From Isoetes taiwanensis (lineage: Eukaryota; Streptophyta; Lycopodiopsida; Isoetales; Isoetaceae): a DNA stretch of 64,000 bases. The translations under genes and the position numbers were made by a program. Below are positions 1 through 11,512 of this stretch, piece after piece. How positions within the stretch are numbered: the stretch's first letter is position 1; each line of letters starts with the position of its first letter. Below the pieces are notes generated by a model. The model was not told where the DNA came from. It worked only from the letters and a program-made list of their open reading frames with translations, and did no database searches. The DNA lies in contig JAJEKV010000216.1 in the NCBI GenBank assembly GCA_021234155.1, forward strand, positions 124,001 to 188,000. Direction: 5' to 3'.

Positions 1-1070
1 CCCTCAAAATGCAAGCATTGGGAAAGGGGAATGTAAGGAATCATTCTTTGGAGCTTTGGACCCGGGTTGTTCAATTCCCCAGGCATAAATGTTCAATGTT
101 CGTAAAATTAAAACAAGAAAGCGAGAATGCAGGTAGAAATATTAGAATGCAAGTAAGAATGGGAATGCAAGCAAGCGGTATGTTGAGTAAAAACTTAGAA
201 TGCAAAGAAGGGACATTCGGTAAAGAAAGAATATATGGCACGTGGTGGCGGACTCATTGCATTAGATTGGATGAATGAACCCTAACCAAACTTTACGTGT
301 AAAGAATGCCAAGTTCTTTATAGAGATGGAGAGTTTTTGTATGTAATGCTTTCTTGTTGTTTTGTTTGAAAAACTTTTCTTGTCTCCACACCAATACGCT
401 TTGACTCCATCCACAGGGCACCATTCCTGCTTTGTTTGAAACCTCTTCTTTGTCTCTCGACAAATATGCTTCCTCCTTCTAGAACTACCATTCCTGAAGC
501 GCAAGCCCCTCGCCACGATTCTCTGCATGATTTGGAGCATTTTTTTTTCTTTCGGCTCCTTCTTTCTCTTCATGCTTGTTTGTGTTTTACAAAGCAAGCA
601 TAGATGCATGTGGCTCAGTACATTTGAATCTCAATGGTTGTGGAAAACACTTATGTGCAGAGGAAGGAAGCCCCTTTTGTAGCTCTTCTTACTTGCTTTG
701 CTTTTATACTCCATAAAGAACAAACTTTTGATGTTTTTTTCTTTTTGTTGCCTCGGGAACTTTTTGCCAAGGTTTATAAAGTTTAATGCGGAAAGGTAAT
801 TGTTGCTTCAAATGAGTTTTAGAGAAATACTTTGGGAATGCTAACTCAATTTCGCATGATGCATGCCTAGTTTCATTATTCATTTCTCTAACCCTTTCAT
901 GCAGCAGGTCAATTTTCTTTGTTAGATGCCTTCTGGTTGGAAGCATGCACTTTTGCCCTTTCTTTTAGCCCTATGTTTAAGATTTGGAGCTATGCCTTAG
1001 TTCTGAACCATAGCAAAGCTTCTTCTTGGATGTAATATTCTGTCGAGATAGCTTTGTTGCTGATAATAGC
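1..1070. other. intergenic, nothing recognised
   Basis: No reading frame here shows a recognisable domain, and short open frames on both strands overlap one another. The sequence is AT-rich with short T runs. It ends at the left border of the TIR element that starts at 1075. Confidence 0.5.
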
Positions 1071-1074
1071 AATG
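1071..1074. repeat. left AATG target-site duplication of the 1.1-5.1 kb element
   Basis: AATG directly abuts the left TIR and is repeated at 5144-5147, directly abutting the right TIR. Four bases alone could match by chance, but the position is exact on both sides. Confidence 0.6.
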
Positions 1075-1834
1075 AAGTCGTATTTAATTAAAGTGGGACT
1101 CATTCCATTCTCACTTTTTTTTGGAACCCATTATTTTACACAAAAAGGAGCACCCAGGCAAACTCATCCATAATTCAATTTTTTTACACATTAGTGTGCA
1201 TCCAAGCTTTCTTCCAGTTATCTTGGATAGCGAGTCGAGAACAAGAACAATGCAACTCAAACATTGGAATTTCATTACAGATTGAAACCAAAGTTCTAGT
1301 TGAAAAAGATTCTTAGTTGAACATTTTGGCTCTATTTTCTTAGGCGGGTAGACAAGAGATCACAAATTCCAACAAAAATTAAGCAAATTGTTTACTTAAT
1401 CACCCAAAAATACTAGTTTTGAGATACCTTATATTTATAAATGGGCTCATTACAATATATATTACAGTGGGTGAAGAGACCATAGTGGTCGTATGGGCAC
1501 AATGATTACACCCTCTTCACACATGAACCACCTAGTGCAAAGGGCACGTGGAGCTCGCTCCTATCACGAGCAACTTACGGATGATAGAAATTTGTATGAG
1601 GAGTTCCTTTATGGGCCCCGTGCTTGTATGTCCAAGCGATGTCACCACCCTCTTTCGGCACCTTTCTTCAATGAACTGATCTTTTCATTGCTCCCAAGCA
1701 TGTACTATCCGGGTCGAGATAAGGACTGCAAGAGACAAAATCAAATTAGTCAGTGGGATGCTACATGCAAAAAAAAAAAAAAAAAAAAACACGCTTTTAG
1801 GGCCATTTTTTGAAAATACAGCATGAGAGTTTCA

Positions 1835-2480
1835 TCGTCGAGAAAGGCAAACCGTAGGGAAAACAGGGGTTGGCTTTTTTCTACGAGGCGAAATGAAAGG
1901 TATGGAAAGTTTAAAAACGCAGTTTTAGGGGTCAAAGGCCTTTGTCGACTCGCACCGAAAAGCGAAATGCAAAGCTTTGGGATTATAGGCCTTTTCACCA
2001 AGGAAGTCGAGAAAGGCAAACACGCGAAACGCAGTTTTTAGATTGGGAAGGTCTTTCTCGACTGCGTGAGTCGAGAAAGGCGCTCAAAGCCGTAAACGCA
2101 GTTTGAGGGGAGCGCCGACCGGGCGAAGTCGAGAAAAGAAGCTCAAAGCTTAAAAACGCAGTTTTAGGGTCGGAAGGCCTTTCTCGACTCGCCGAAAAAA
2201 TGCACGGGTTTAGGGGTAGGAAGGCCTTTCTCTCGCCCAGTCGAGAAAAAGCGGTTCAAAAGCCGTAAACGCGTGTTTAGGGAGGGAAGGCCTTTCTCGA
2301 CTCGCGAGTCGAGAAAGGATTTCAAAAGCCGTAAACATAGGTTTTAGGGGGAAGGCCTTTCTCGACTCGCGAGTTGAGAAAGGCAAACTCAAAGCTTAAA
2401 AATGCAAGTTTGAGGGCCTTTTCACTCATGAAGTCGAAAAAGGCGACTCGAGTAAAAGAAGTGCAATTTCAAAGCTCAGA
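1835..2480. repeat. array of TCTCGACT/AGTCGAGA palindromes
   Basis: Degenerate tandem units of roughly 60-66 bp each carry the half-site AGTCGAGAAAGG and/or its complement, joined by a linker like CAAAGCCGTAAACGCAGTTT. At 2291-2318 the two 14-base halves (CCTTTCTCGACTCG and its complement) form a perfect 28-bp palindrome. At 2356-2383 the same palindrome occurs with one mismatch, and at 2053-2079 the arms are separated by a 5-base loop. The array sits near the left end of the TIR element, where subterminal transposase-binding repeats commonly lie. That role is inferred. Confidence 0.75.
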
Positions 2481-3044
2481 GTCAGAAGGTCGAAAATGAA
2501 TAACCTTCAAACATCCTATGTATTTTCTATGAAAAATACCCTCCCCCATAAATTTTCTAACGTATTTTCCATGAAAATAGCCCCTCCCATGTATTATCTA
2601 ATGGACACATATCCAATGGACCCTCCCCTTTCTAATGGACCATACCATATAGCTATATGAAGAGGGGACCATTGGGCTCACATTTAGCTATGTAAAGAGT
2701 AATGCCTAATGCACATGTAAATAGCAACATATGCACCTATAATGCACATGATAACCTCACGAGAACCTATTAGACCTATGCATTAAATCTATTAATATGC
2801 ATCAGACCTATATATTAATATGTACTTGTCCCGATTTTGTGTCTTGAACCTTCAAAATGGATTAAAAAAGGTGTAAATTATATCATGATCTTCGCAAAGT
2901 TAAATTTTTACCTTAGAATAAGAATATATGCCTAGAAAACGTGCACCATGGCAACGTAATGTTTAACGATGTGAACATAGTAGCACACACATGAAAAAAG
3001 GAAATTGGGGACACGCCAAAATATAATCCTATATTATTAGCATT
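2481..3044. other. AT-rich interior of the 1.1-5.1 kb element
   Basis: This stretch has no domain-bearing frame. It contains repeated short phrases about TATTTTCTATGAAAAATA and CCCTCCCATGTATT between 2510 and 2610, suggesting a small degenerate duplication. Confidence 0.4.
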
Positions 3045-3205
3045 TATTTTACACTTTCTTTTCAACGTATTATTTTACCCTTTTTTTTTTCTAATACCAG
3101 CCTTTTTTTTCCCGCCTTATGCTTGAATTTTAAAATCATTTATTTTACACTTTCTTTTTCAACGTATTATTTTACCCCTTTTTTTCTAATACCCGCCTTT
3201 TTTCC
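3045..3205. repeat. approximately 88-bp tandem duplication
   Basis: The block beginning CATTTATTTTACACTTTC at about 3049 recurs at about 3138. Both copies continue through CAACGTATTATTTTACCC, a T run and CTAATACC. The copies differ mostly in T-run length, so the duplication is recent or the runs are unstable. Confidence 0.75.
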
Positions 3206-3249
3206 ATACATGGTTGAATTTTTAAACTTTGGTACATACCTTTGAGACG

Positions 3250-4690
3250 TAAGTTCCTTTGTACCACTTGGAAGAAGCTCCCCAACGCCATAGCTCCCAC
3301 CGCTTGCTAATCAATTCTCGGCAAGATGGCAGCATTTGCCTCCTCCAAGGTTTGCATAGGTCGGGTCATGCCTCATTTCTACAAGCGAAGAGATTCCTTG
3401 ATCCTCAAACCGTGCTATGGAACCAAGGAACACGCCAACCAGATTTAAGCGACGGATTTCAAGGTGTTCTGGCACCTGACCGCCGCCATAGCCGCAGGTC
3501 GAGGTAAGATCTTGGATTAATAAGGGTAAGAAAGAAGCCGCTTGGAATCCGAATCCCTTAATCATTTCTCATCGAACTGACCCCTTAATCTGCTTCTTTG
3601 GAAGAGGGCTCGACACGCCCACAAACACGTTAGGGGATTTTGAGAGGCTCGTATTAACAACAAACAAGAGGGCGATTCTTTAAAGAGCACTTCAAAGGGA
3701 GGGTCGGAATAAGAAGGCCGGAATGGTGGGGTTCGGGCCAAACGACTATTCTCGGCTGGCCTTTCCTTGTTTGGACTCTTGCTCAGCATTCCCCAACCGC
3801 CTTGCGTGTTACGGCCCATCGCCACTCCTTAATCGCCCACGCTCTTCTCAAAGTTAAGAAGGAAAATAAATAAGCTGGAAACCCAACCCGAATTTGCTTC
3901 GCAATGAAGGGGAATCAGACGAAGAAGAACAAAAGAAAGAAGTACAATAGATAGGAAGGCACCGCAAAGACACACGCTTTGCCCTTGGCCCTCACCCAAC
4001 TACAAAAACAAAGTGCATTTTTCAAGAGCTGCCTGAGTAGACCTATAAGGCAAAATAAACCGAGCTTCATTACGATAGAGCATTCTCGCGATGCATTGGC
4101 GGGAAGAGAGCCTGTGGTAATGTGGCGGCCAAGCAAGGGGTGCACAACGGGCGAAAATCACCGATGCGAGATCCTTCATTGTCCAAAATGGGAGCATCTT
4201 TCGCCTCAATCAATGCACATGCCATCCTATAATTCCCTCACTTCCATTTCTCGGAATGGATTGCGCCCGCCAACATCGCCGCTCTTGTCTCACGGAGCAT
4301 GGCTCCAAGGTCGTCCTTGTGGTTGGATCCGTGTCCCGGCCCTCCGAATGCCCAGCAGATTATGCACAAGGAGTTAATTAATCCGGCGAAGGGCTCCCAC
4401 GCCAAGCAGGTTCACAAAAAGAGAAGCCAAGCCAAGCAGGTGCATATGTTTGATGCTGGCCTTTGTCTCTTAAAAATAGTTGGATGCTTGATTTACATGA
4501 ATGCTCCCTTGTTCCATTAGACGATTTTGAAATAGGAAGCAAACGAATGAAACAATCCGAGCAGATACAGTTTTGGTTTGCCCATTCTCGCCTAGCTAGG
4601 CGAGATTTTTTTTTTTCTCTTTTTTATTGTTTAATTGATTGTATTTATTATATTATATTATTTATAAAATAGTATTTATTGATTTAAAAT
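3250..4690. other. broken, moderately GC-rich sequence, no domain recognised
   Basis: Base composition is clearly higher in GC than the flanks, and short open frames occur on both strands (for example 3259-3507 plus and 3562-3825 minus). None shows a motif I recognise. It may be a decayed transposase or a captured gene fragment inside the TIR element. Confidence 0.35.
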
Positions 4691-4724
4691 TAATTTAATT
4701 TATTACCTTTATGTTTGGCCTCGT

Positions 4725-5000
4725 TTGCCTCTCCCCCCCCATCTTTTGGGCGACTTTCTTTGCCCCTCCTCTCCTTTTCCATGACTTGCCCCTCCCTTTG
4801 CCCCTCCTCCTCTTTTCCATGACTTGCCCCTCCCTCTTCCTTTTCCCCTCCTCCTCTTTGCCCCTTCCCTCTCCCCTCCCCTGCCTCTCCTACCTCTCTC
4901 CCTCCCGTGCTCCTTTGTCTCCCTCCCTCCATCCTCCCTCCCTTCCATCTCCTCTTCCTTCCTACCATTCTTTCTCCACCATCTCCCTTCGTTTCTCGGA
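4725..5000 (+). repeat. polypyrimidine (CT-rich) low-complexity tract
   Basis: About 275 bases are almost purely C and T on the plus strand, in CCCCTCC/CTTTTCC patterns. All open frames here are low-complexity proline/serine/leucine strings (or charged strings on the other strand) and are not credible genes. The tract lies just inside the right TIR of the 1.1-5.1 kb element. Confidence 0.85.
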
Positions 5001-5505
5001 TTGTTCTTTGTAAATATTTTGTTGTTTTTATGAAGAAAAATTCTATTCAACATTCAATTCAAAAAAAAATAAAATGTTTGAGTCCCATTTTCAGTCCTGA
5101 GTCCCAAAATTGAGATTTGTCCCACTTTAATTAAATACAACTTAATGGCATCTGCACTCTTCAATGCCTAGAGCAATGGGCTTTATACACATTACTATTG
5201 TACTTATGCATTTAACCAGAGCATTTCCACGCTAGGAAATTAGTGCATTTAACTAGGGCCTTTAACTAGCTAACACCTGATTGTGCACTTAACGAGGGCA
5301 ATTGCATAACTGGGTCTCCTTAGGTTATTGTTTTACGCCTTGTTCTCTATTCGTTCTTTATTCTCTTCCTTCCTTCCTCGTTAGTTTGGACCACCCAATG
5401 CACATTTATTGGAAGGGACAAAACAAAGCTCCCCAAGATGAAAGGGGTCTAAAACTGAACACAACCTATACTTCTGATGTTCTTATATTTCATTTGTTCA
5501 GTTAT

Positions 5506-6365
5506 CAAAGTGCTCTTGATCAGTATGATAGAAAACTACTATGTCATTGAGAGGGATCCTTCGGTAAGGTTTATAAAGGAAGATGAAAATATACTAGACA
5601 GGTGTTTTGTACATTTGTTGCTTTGTGTAGTGATCCGAGTTTAAAAGTTTATTTTTCTTCTTAGACCATGGCTATAAAGTTCATATTGAAACATGGAAGA
5701 AGTTATCGAGAGTTGGAGGCAATAATAGATGTGCATTCCCCCGCATTGCTTTGGACTTTAATGTATTGATAGCATTCTTTGTTTGTACATAGATATTCCT
5801 ATAGCGGCAATAGTTTGTAATTATTTTGAAAATAAGCTTAAGCAAGCTAAGGGTTTTGGGTGGAAAATCGTGGAGTTTGCAAACAAATCTGGCTCACGTG
5901 TTATCATTAGCTCCTAAGATGCAAGGACTTTGATCTATACAAAATAATTATGAAATATTAACACGAAATAAGCGATTATAGATCTTGGAATTCATGCACA
6001 AATATGGCGGTGTAGAAAAGCAACGACCTCTTTTCACAAGCTTATTTTAATGCAGCGAGATAGTTTGACACTAGACCTCCGGTATGTTCATATTCTTTGA
6101 ATTGTTAGGATCATATTTACATAAACCTTGAATCTCCATCTACCCTTCGGACTGGAGAAAAGTAACCAGTTATAATGGATCACAATTAATTGTTCATATT
6201 ACAATGTTATATGTTTATATAGAGTTCGTTTGTATATGCATAATATCCAATTTTTGGACTAAAAAGAAAGTAGGACTTTGGCAAGGAGAGCTCTATGAAA
6301 TCACCGAGGATGATAGATCTTTCGGGAATTCAGGTCATTGCAAAGCCATTTGGTCATTCCTTTGT
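5506..6365 (+). pseudogene. fragments of a Fused/TIO-like serine/threonine kinase
   Basis: The first piece (about 5520-5600) reads ENYYVIER and then, after a frame change, GSFGKVYKGR followed by KYTRQV. This is the kinase glycine loop in the form typical of plant Fused/TIO kinases. A GT...TTCTTAG stretch resembles an intron, after which MAIKFILKHGRS (about 5668-5703) matches the VAIK lysine region. A third piece near 6270-6350 reads WQGELYEITEDDRS and then, in another frame, IQVIAKPFGHS, matching the helix after the hinge in the same family. The rest of the kinase is absent and frames are broken. Preserved intron-like sequence suggests a duplicated genomic fragment rather than a retrocopy. 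Confidence 0.55.
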
Positions 6366-6559
6366 CTTTTCTTGTTTGCAGAGCGACAAAAGTTAAATTC
6401 AACAAGTCTATGTCAATGGCATCAAATGGCTTAACTATTGGCATAAAAGAATATGATGACTCAAAGACACATTTTGGGTATTTTATAGTTCTTATTGCTG
6501 TAGAGTTAAGGGTGAAGAATACATACCATCAATAATAGTTGTGATTCTAACACTTGATA

Positions 6560-7560
6560 TGTTAGATGTGTTAAAGGTAGACATTGCTACATTTTTCACT
6601 ATGTTGGGTGGTTGTGCATGCACCCGAAAGAAATTGATGATCTAGTTGCATCTACGCACTAATTAGTAAGTGGGAATGGACTCTAGATTTCCACAATTCT
6701 ATAATTCATAGACTTTTTTATTACAAAGATGTATCTAAAACATGTAAGACCTGAAGCGATTGTTACCGGAATACTATGATTAGTGCATATTCCAAACAAG
6801 GGCAGCTTTGCGCGGAGGCCATTCATGTTTTTTAAGGAATGCGGGAATGTGTTGTATTTTGAAATGAGAATCTTGCTATTTATGCGTAAGCGAGGGTAGA
6901 AGATCTTTGCAAAGTTGTTTCAACCAATGCCTGTAAGGAATGTAGTTTCATGGGCATGCATGATTGTAGCATACATTGAGCATGGTGACTGATGGAGGCT
7001 CATGTTCTATTTCATCGGATGCACGAAAGGATTTTTATCTCATAGCTGCAATGATTGCAAGTTATCTTCAAGGATAAGCTTGAGGAAGGATTTACCCTCT
7101 TTAAGAGAATGCCCCAAAGAAATGTTGTCTTATGGAATGCTATGATGTATGGCTAAGCCAAACATCATCGGCTCCAATGAAAGTTAAACAACTTTGTGAT
7201 CAAATGCAAATGCGAGATGTGCATCTTAGAATGCTATGACTTCAAAGTTATGCCGAACATGGATATACCAAAAATGCACTTCAACTTTTCTTCTATATAG
7301 GTCCCATGGCATGCCACCCAATGCCTCACTTTTGGGAGAATTTTATGCACTTGTTCTCATGATGGCTTGTACAAGAATGCTACTATTTGTCTCTATGGGC
7401 TACAACTATTTTATTGCACTAGTGTTGCAACACTATAGCTCGATCATGGATCTTCTTGGATGAAAAGGATGGTTGGCAAATGCAGAGGTGTTAACAAAGA
7501 GTATCCCTTATCAGCCAAATGCTACAACTTGAATAGCGTAAGTTGAGTTCATGTAAACCT
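6560..7560 (+). pseudogene. decayed pentatricopeptide repeat (PPR) gene fragment
   Basis: Scattered across frames are typical plant PPR phrases: LFQPMPVRNVVSWACMIVAYIEHG near 6915-6985 (written here as one motif with family-like spacing), then FKRMPQRNVVLWNAM (about 7095-7145), HGMPPNA (about 7300-7325) and PNATTW (about 7515-7535). Their order is that of tandem P/L/S repeats running towards the C-terminal E region. Many stops and shifts make it non-functional. PPR genes of this kind normally act in organelle RNA editing or processing. Confidence 0.6.
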
Positions 7561-8200
7561 CACATTGCTCTACATGTAGAAAACATGCACTTCAACTATA
7601 TCTAGTCATATGAAATTTGTCAAATCTTTTCTAAGCGGCATGTGAGCGAGAAGGGGTTCATTTAATTGGGATATTCAAAGCTAAACTAACAAATTTTTGT
7701 GTAGATAATATGTAGCAAAATAATAGGGGGTTCCAGAGGATTTGATATGGATGTAAAAATAACAATTCACAAAACCAAAGACCATATATTCCTAAGACAA
7801 TTGAGCGGGTTGTTAAAAAAAAAGTAGATCAAAGATAACAAGGTGTCGCTTTGACTTAGGGGTTGCCCTCAGATGCTTTGAGAATGTATTTTCATGGGTT
7901 CTATTTAGTCTTTTCGTGTTAGAAATGTGTTTTCATGGTTTCTATTTTGTTTTTTCATGTTGGGTCTTTTTTTGTTTTGTGCCGTGTGAATGCTATGAAC
8001 AGAGGGTGCCATTTTCTTAGCGCATGAGTTTTGAGTTTTCTTCCGAAGTGCATGAGGTTTATTTACCGCTTATGCCTCTAATAGACTTGGGATCTTGTAA
8101 GAGTGCCTCCACCTTTATTTCAGATTAGCTAACTTCCTTTGTTGGAACATCTCACGGTGAAAAGATAACGTCATTATATCAAGTTCCATTCAAAGAGAGT
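7561..8200. other. intergenic, nothing recognised
   Basis: AT-rich sequence without a domain-bearing frame. A direct duplication of the phrase TTGATCATATTTTGGATAAG lies close by at about 8294 and 8335, at the approach to the LINE. Confidence 0.4.
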
Positions 8201-11200
8201 ATCCGACATTTTTTATGACTTTAGGTTCATTGACCATACGATGCATCGCCCGGATGGAGTCATTTTCAGGGAACTTGTTCCAGAATCAATTCCTTGATCA
8301 TATTTTGGATAAGTTTTTAATTGATCATATTTACTTGATCATATTTTGGATAAGTTTTTAATTGGGTGCGTGCGACAATGATTAGGCGACACTCTCCTCA
8401 TAGCGACATGCTACTTTCCACATGCCGAGAGCAACTTTTATAACACTCATTCGGATGTGGATCGATTGAGCCTTATGTCGATCTATATGATGACATCTGC
8501 CAAAGACAAACAGGTTAAGGGGTTATGTTGCTTGGCGACTTTAATGCACCTACGTGAGCCGAGCAGGTTCCAAAATTTGAGCCCCCGGCAGAGGACGCCT
8601 TGCAGGTGAACCCCGCAGAGGTGGCTTGGTCAAGGATATCGATGATGACCATATTTCGCTATGGCGAAGCGATTCTTTGTTCTTTGGGTAGTATCTTTGG
8701 CCTCAGTTATCCAGAATGGGTTGGTGCAATGGCCGTCACTTCCACCTGTCAAGACTTGTAGACGTGAGAACCAAGGGGCTGCCCAAAGTGTGGTGGATTA
8801 TCGGTTGAGGAACGGGTCCTCAGACCGTTACTCATTTTCCATCCAGACGCGGACACTCGACGAGGAAGTAGACTCCCACCACCGCCCCGCTCATGCATCT
8901 CCCGGGAAGCTCCCCGCACCTATCCCTCAACACACCGGTGCCCCATTTGCCTTTGCGCCTCGACTACGACCACGGGGACCTATGCCCAACCGCTTGAGCA
9001 TGATCTCGGCGGAACGGCCGCGAACTCCCCACACTTCAAGAACAATCGCCGGTGACTCACCACCGCTCGACGCACGCAGAAAGATGCTTTGGGAGAGGCC
9101 GCCACCAAAGCCTCGTGCACCACCATCTTTCCGCAGAACCGATGGTTTGATGATGAGTGTCGGAGCTCAAACGCGACACTCGCAAGTCAATCGATCCCAT
9201 CTCTCACCACACAAATCAATACCGTTCCTTTTCAAGAACAAGAAGGCCGATACCTCGCAGAAGCATCAAAGAATGGATGTTTGGTCTCCCCGACCGCACC
9301 CCAAGACATTCGAGAAGGTCTTGAGCAAGCCGCCTCAAAAGCCCACGGGGAACATCACCTCTGAAAGCAATGGGTACAAAGATTTTGCAATAGGCCATGA
9401 CCCGGGGGCCGCACCACTGGTCCCTCCACAGATAGGCATGGCTCGTTATCACAGAGGGGATGTCATCATGGGCCTACAGCCTAGCTAATGGGAAGGCAAC
9501 AGATGAGATGGCATGCGTGCAGCTTCCCCCAAAATGGCTGGGCTCTCCACCGGTGCCTGTTCTCACGGCATTGTTCAATAAAGCATTATGAAGGCTTCCC
9601 CACGAATGGACCACTAGTAGAGTAGTGCCCATATACAAAGTGGACCCTCAATGTCCGCCAACTACCGCACTATTATGGTCAGCTCTCTTTGCAAAACTGT
9701 TGGCTGGCATCCTTGAGCAGCGGCCGACAATATGGGCAGAGGGAAATCGGAGGTGCAGCTTCTTACGTGCAGGGTTTCGGGCCCGCATATTCCACCATTG
9801 ATCATATCTTCACTCTGCGCACATTGATTGAAGATAGCAGAATACTTAGCGGAGACACATCTTGTTGTTTCGTGGATTTTGCAAAGGCATTCGACCGCAT
9901 TCCGCAATAAGCTATGGGGCCGGATTGCGGCGGTGGGGACCCCCCGGACTTGCGAATCGCGAAGATATAGTCACATGCGAGGCATGCTCAGGGCGTATCA
10001 CATCAAAGACAGCCCGGTGGTGACGGTAGCATTGGGCCGTCGGGGTTGCCCCCCTCTCCCCCACACTCTTTGGCGTACATTGATCGGTTGGAAGATTGGC
10101 TCTCGAGCATGGAGGGGCCAGCACATATCATGCATCACACAATCCGTAACTCATATATCCGACGATGTCAACCTCATGGCCTATACTCCGGAGGACATGC
10201 AACGCCACCTGGATGCTCTTGACACTTTTGCCAATTCAGCGGCATGCAAGTTAACTTGGCCAAAACTAGGTGCCGCTGCTAGTTGCATCATCCCGTCACC
10301 AAGGCTTCCACATTCACTTACCGGCAGGAGGTAGAGGTGGCTCCGACCTACAAGTACTTGGGAATTGAGTTCTCAACTACCACCCATTGGGATGCGGCTA
10401 TCAGTTCGCGGGTCCTTTGCGGGTTGAAAGCACTATATGCCATGCGAGAAACGACCACAAAGGCAGGAGTTGTATGCCCGGGGTCACCATCACATTTGTT
10501 TCGGGCCTTGGTTGAGCCGCCCTTTTGTATGGGGCGTAAGTTTGGGGTCCGGTGATATCCCTCAACACGGAATGACCTCGGCGGGTCGCGAAGGCCTGGG
10601 CCGCGGGCCCCCGGGGTGAAGTCCACGATTCCGTGCACGGATCCTACTCCGAGAGCAGGATTTCTACCCCTTCAACGGGCTGCATTGAACGCCATATCGT
10701 TTACTTCCAAAAGGTGGTCGCTATGGCTGATACACGCTTGCCCCGGGCTTTGCTTTGGCCACGGCAATGGGTCCCTTAACGCCTCGAAACTCGGGCCGAA
10801 AGACAAGGTGCCTGGTTCTCACCGTGTGCAGCAAACAGATGTGTACGTGTCGACAAAGAAAGATCGCGAGGCACTTAAACTATACCTTGATGCTACTTTC
10901 CTTCGCAGTCATTGGGATGCGAGGCTCGGGCACACTATCGCCACTAGAAGTCAATCCTAGGCTCACAAGAGGCCCACACTAAAGATTTGTACATAACTAC
11001 CCATGAAGAAACGCAGCTTATAGCTTCCATTCAAGACGGGGGCACATCGCCTCCGCATTGAAATTAGGCTTGGGCTGAAGCACGGAGCAAAGGCTTTGCT
11101 GTTGCCACGGGGCGCGATTGAGGATGAATGTCATGCCCTCCGTGGACCTGCCCAAGATTTGCCCATATCCGGAGAGCGATATGTTCGATTACTAGTGCAC

Positions 11201-11512
11201 GGCGCCACCGTTGCATCGATTATTGGCTGGCGTCCGGTGGGTTTGTTGGGGTCATACCTCCAGGGAGGTTATGGATGCACGGTTCGTTTGTGTCCCCACT
11301 GGGGCCGGTATTGAACTCATCTATGCAATTATGCGATGTGCCACGGGCTTATTCTTGCTAAGGTTTTTCCTCGAAAACCCGCCGGGGCAGGGGTTTTTAA
11401 TCCTGTCGAGAATATGCTTGTCGCTCTCTTTTTGTTTGGGTCCCATAGGCCAATTGGTCTCGTGGGCCTTAAAACCTATTCTATTCTATTCTCTATGGCC
11501 TTCTCTATGTGC
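8200..11512 (+). mobile_element. decayed LINE (non-LTR retrotransposon), copy 1
   Basis: The order of recognisable pieces is that of a LINE ORF2. An endonuclease-type motif LLGDFNAP lies near 8530 and WFDDECR near 9147. Reverse-transcriptase phrases follow: SFVDFAKAFDRI-like at about 9868-9900, PLSPTLFGVHIDRLEDWL at about 10050-10100, a damaged YADD box before VNLMAYTPED near 10165, and TYKYLGIEF near 10350. A C-terminal cysteine/histidine remnant (EDECHALRG) lies near 11120. Frames change many times, so it is inactive. The 3' UTR (about 11355-11512) ends in a CTATT-type microsatellite tail and is shared with later copies in this window. GC content is higher than that of the flanks. Confidence 0.8.

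Larger units (their letters stand above)
1075..5143. mobile_element. 4.07-kb DNA transposon-like element with 25-bp TIRs and 4-bp TSD
   Basis: Bases 1075-1099 and the reverse complement of 5119-5143 match at 24 of 25 positions and begin AAGTYGTATTTAATTAAAG. The tetranucleotide AATG lies directly outside both ends (1071-1074 and 5144-5147), as expected of a target-site duplication. The interior has a palindrome-rich array (1835-2480), an approximately 88-bp tandem duplication (3045-3205), a moderately GC-rich stretch (3250-4450) with broken frames and no recognised domain, and a pyrimidine tract (4725-5000). No transposase is recognisable, so the copy is non-autonomous or decayed. The TIR match and flanking AATG are seen directly; the superfamily is unknown. 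Confidence 0.7.

Noticed and set aside
1921-2440. Repeated GTTTTAGGG/GTTTAGGG phrases resembling telomeric TTTAGGG repeats
   Set aside because: They occur once per 60-66 bp unit as part of the palindrome array, not as head-to-tail heptamers, so this is not an interstitial telomere.
4690-5053. Open frames of 70-114 codons on both strands
   Set aside because: They are translations of a pure pyrimidine/purine tract and have low-complexity composition.
8661-9488. 275-codon open frame as an intact host gene
   Set aside because: It is in a different frame from the LINE endonuclease and DDECR motifs over the same bases and is rich in P/R/S. It is a shadow frame over GC-rich LINE sequence.
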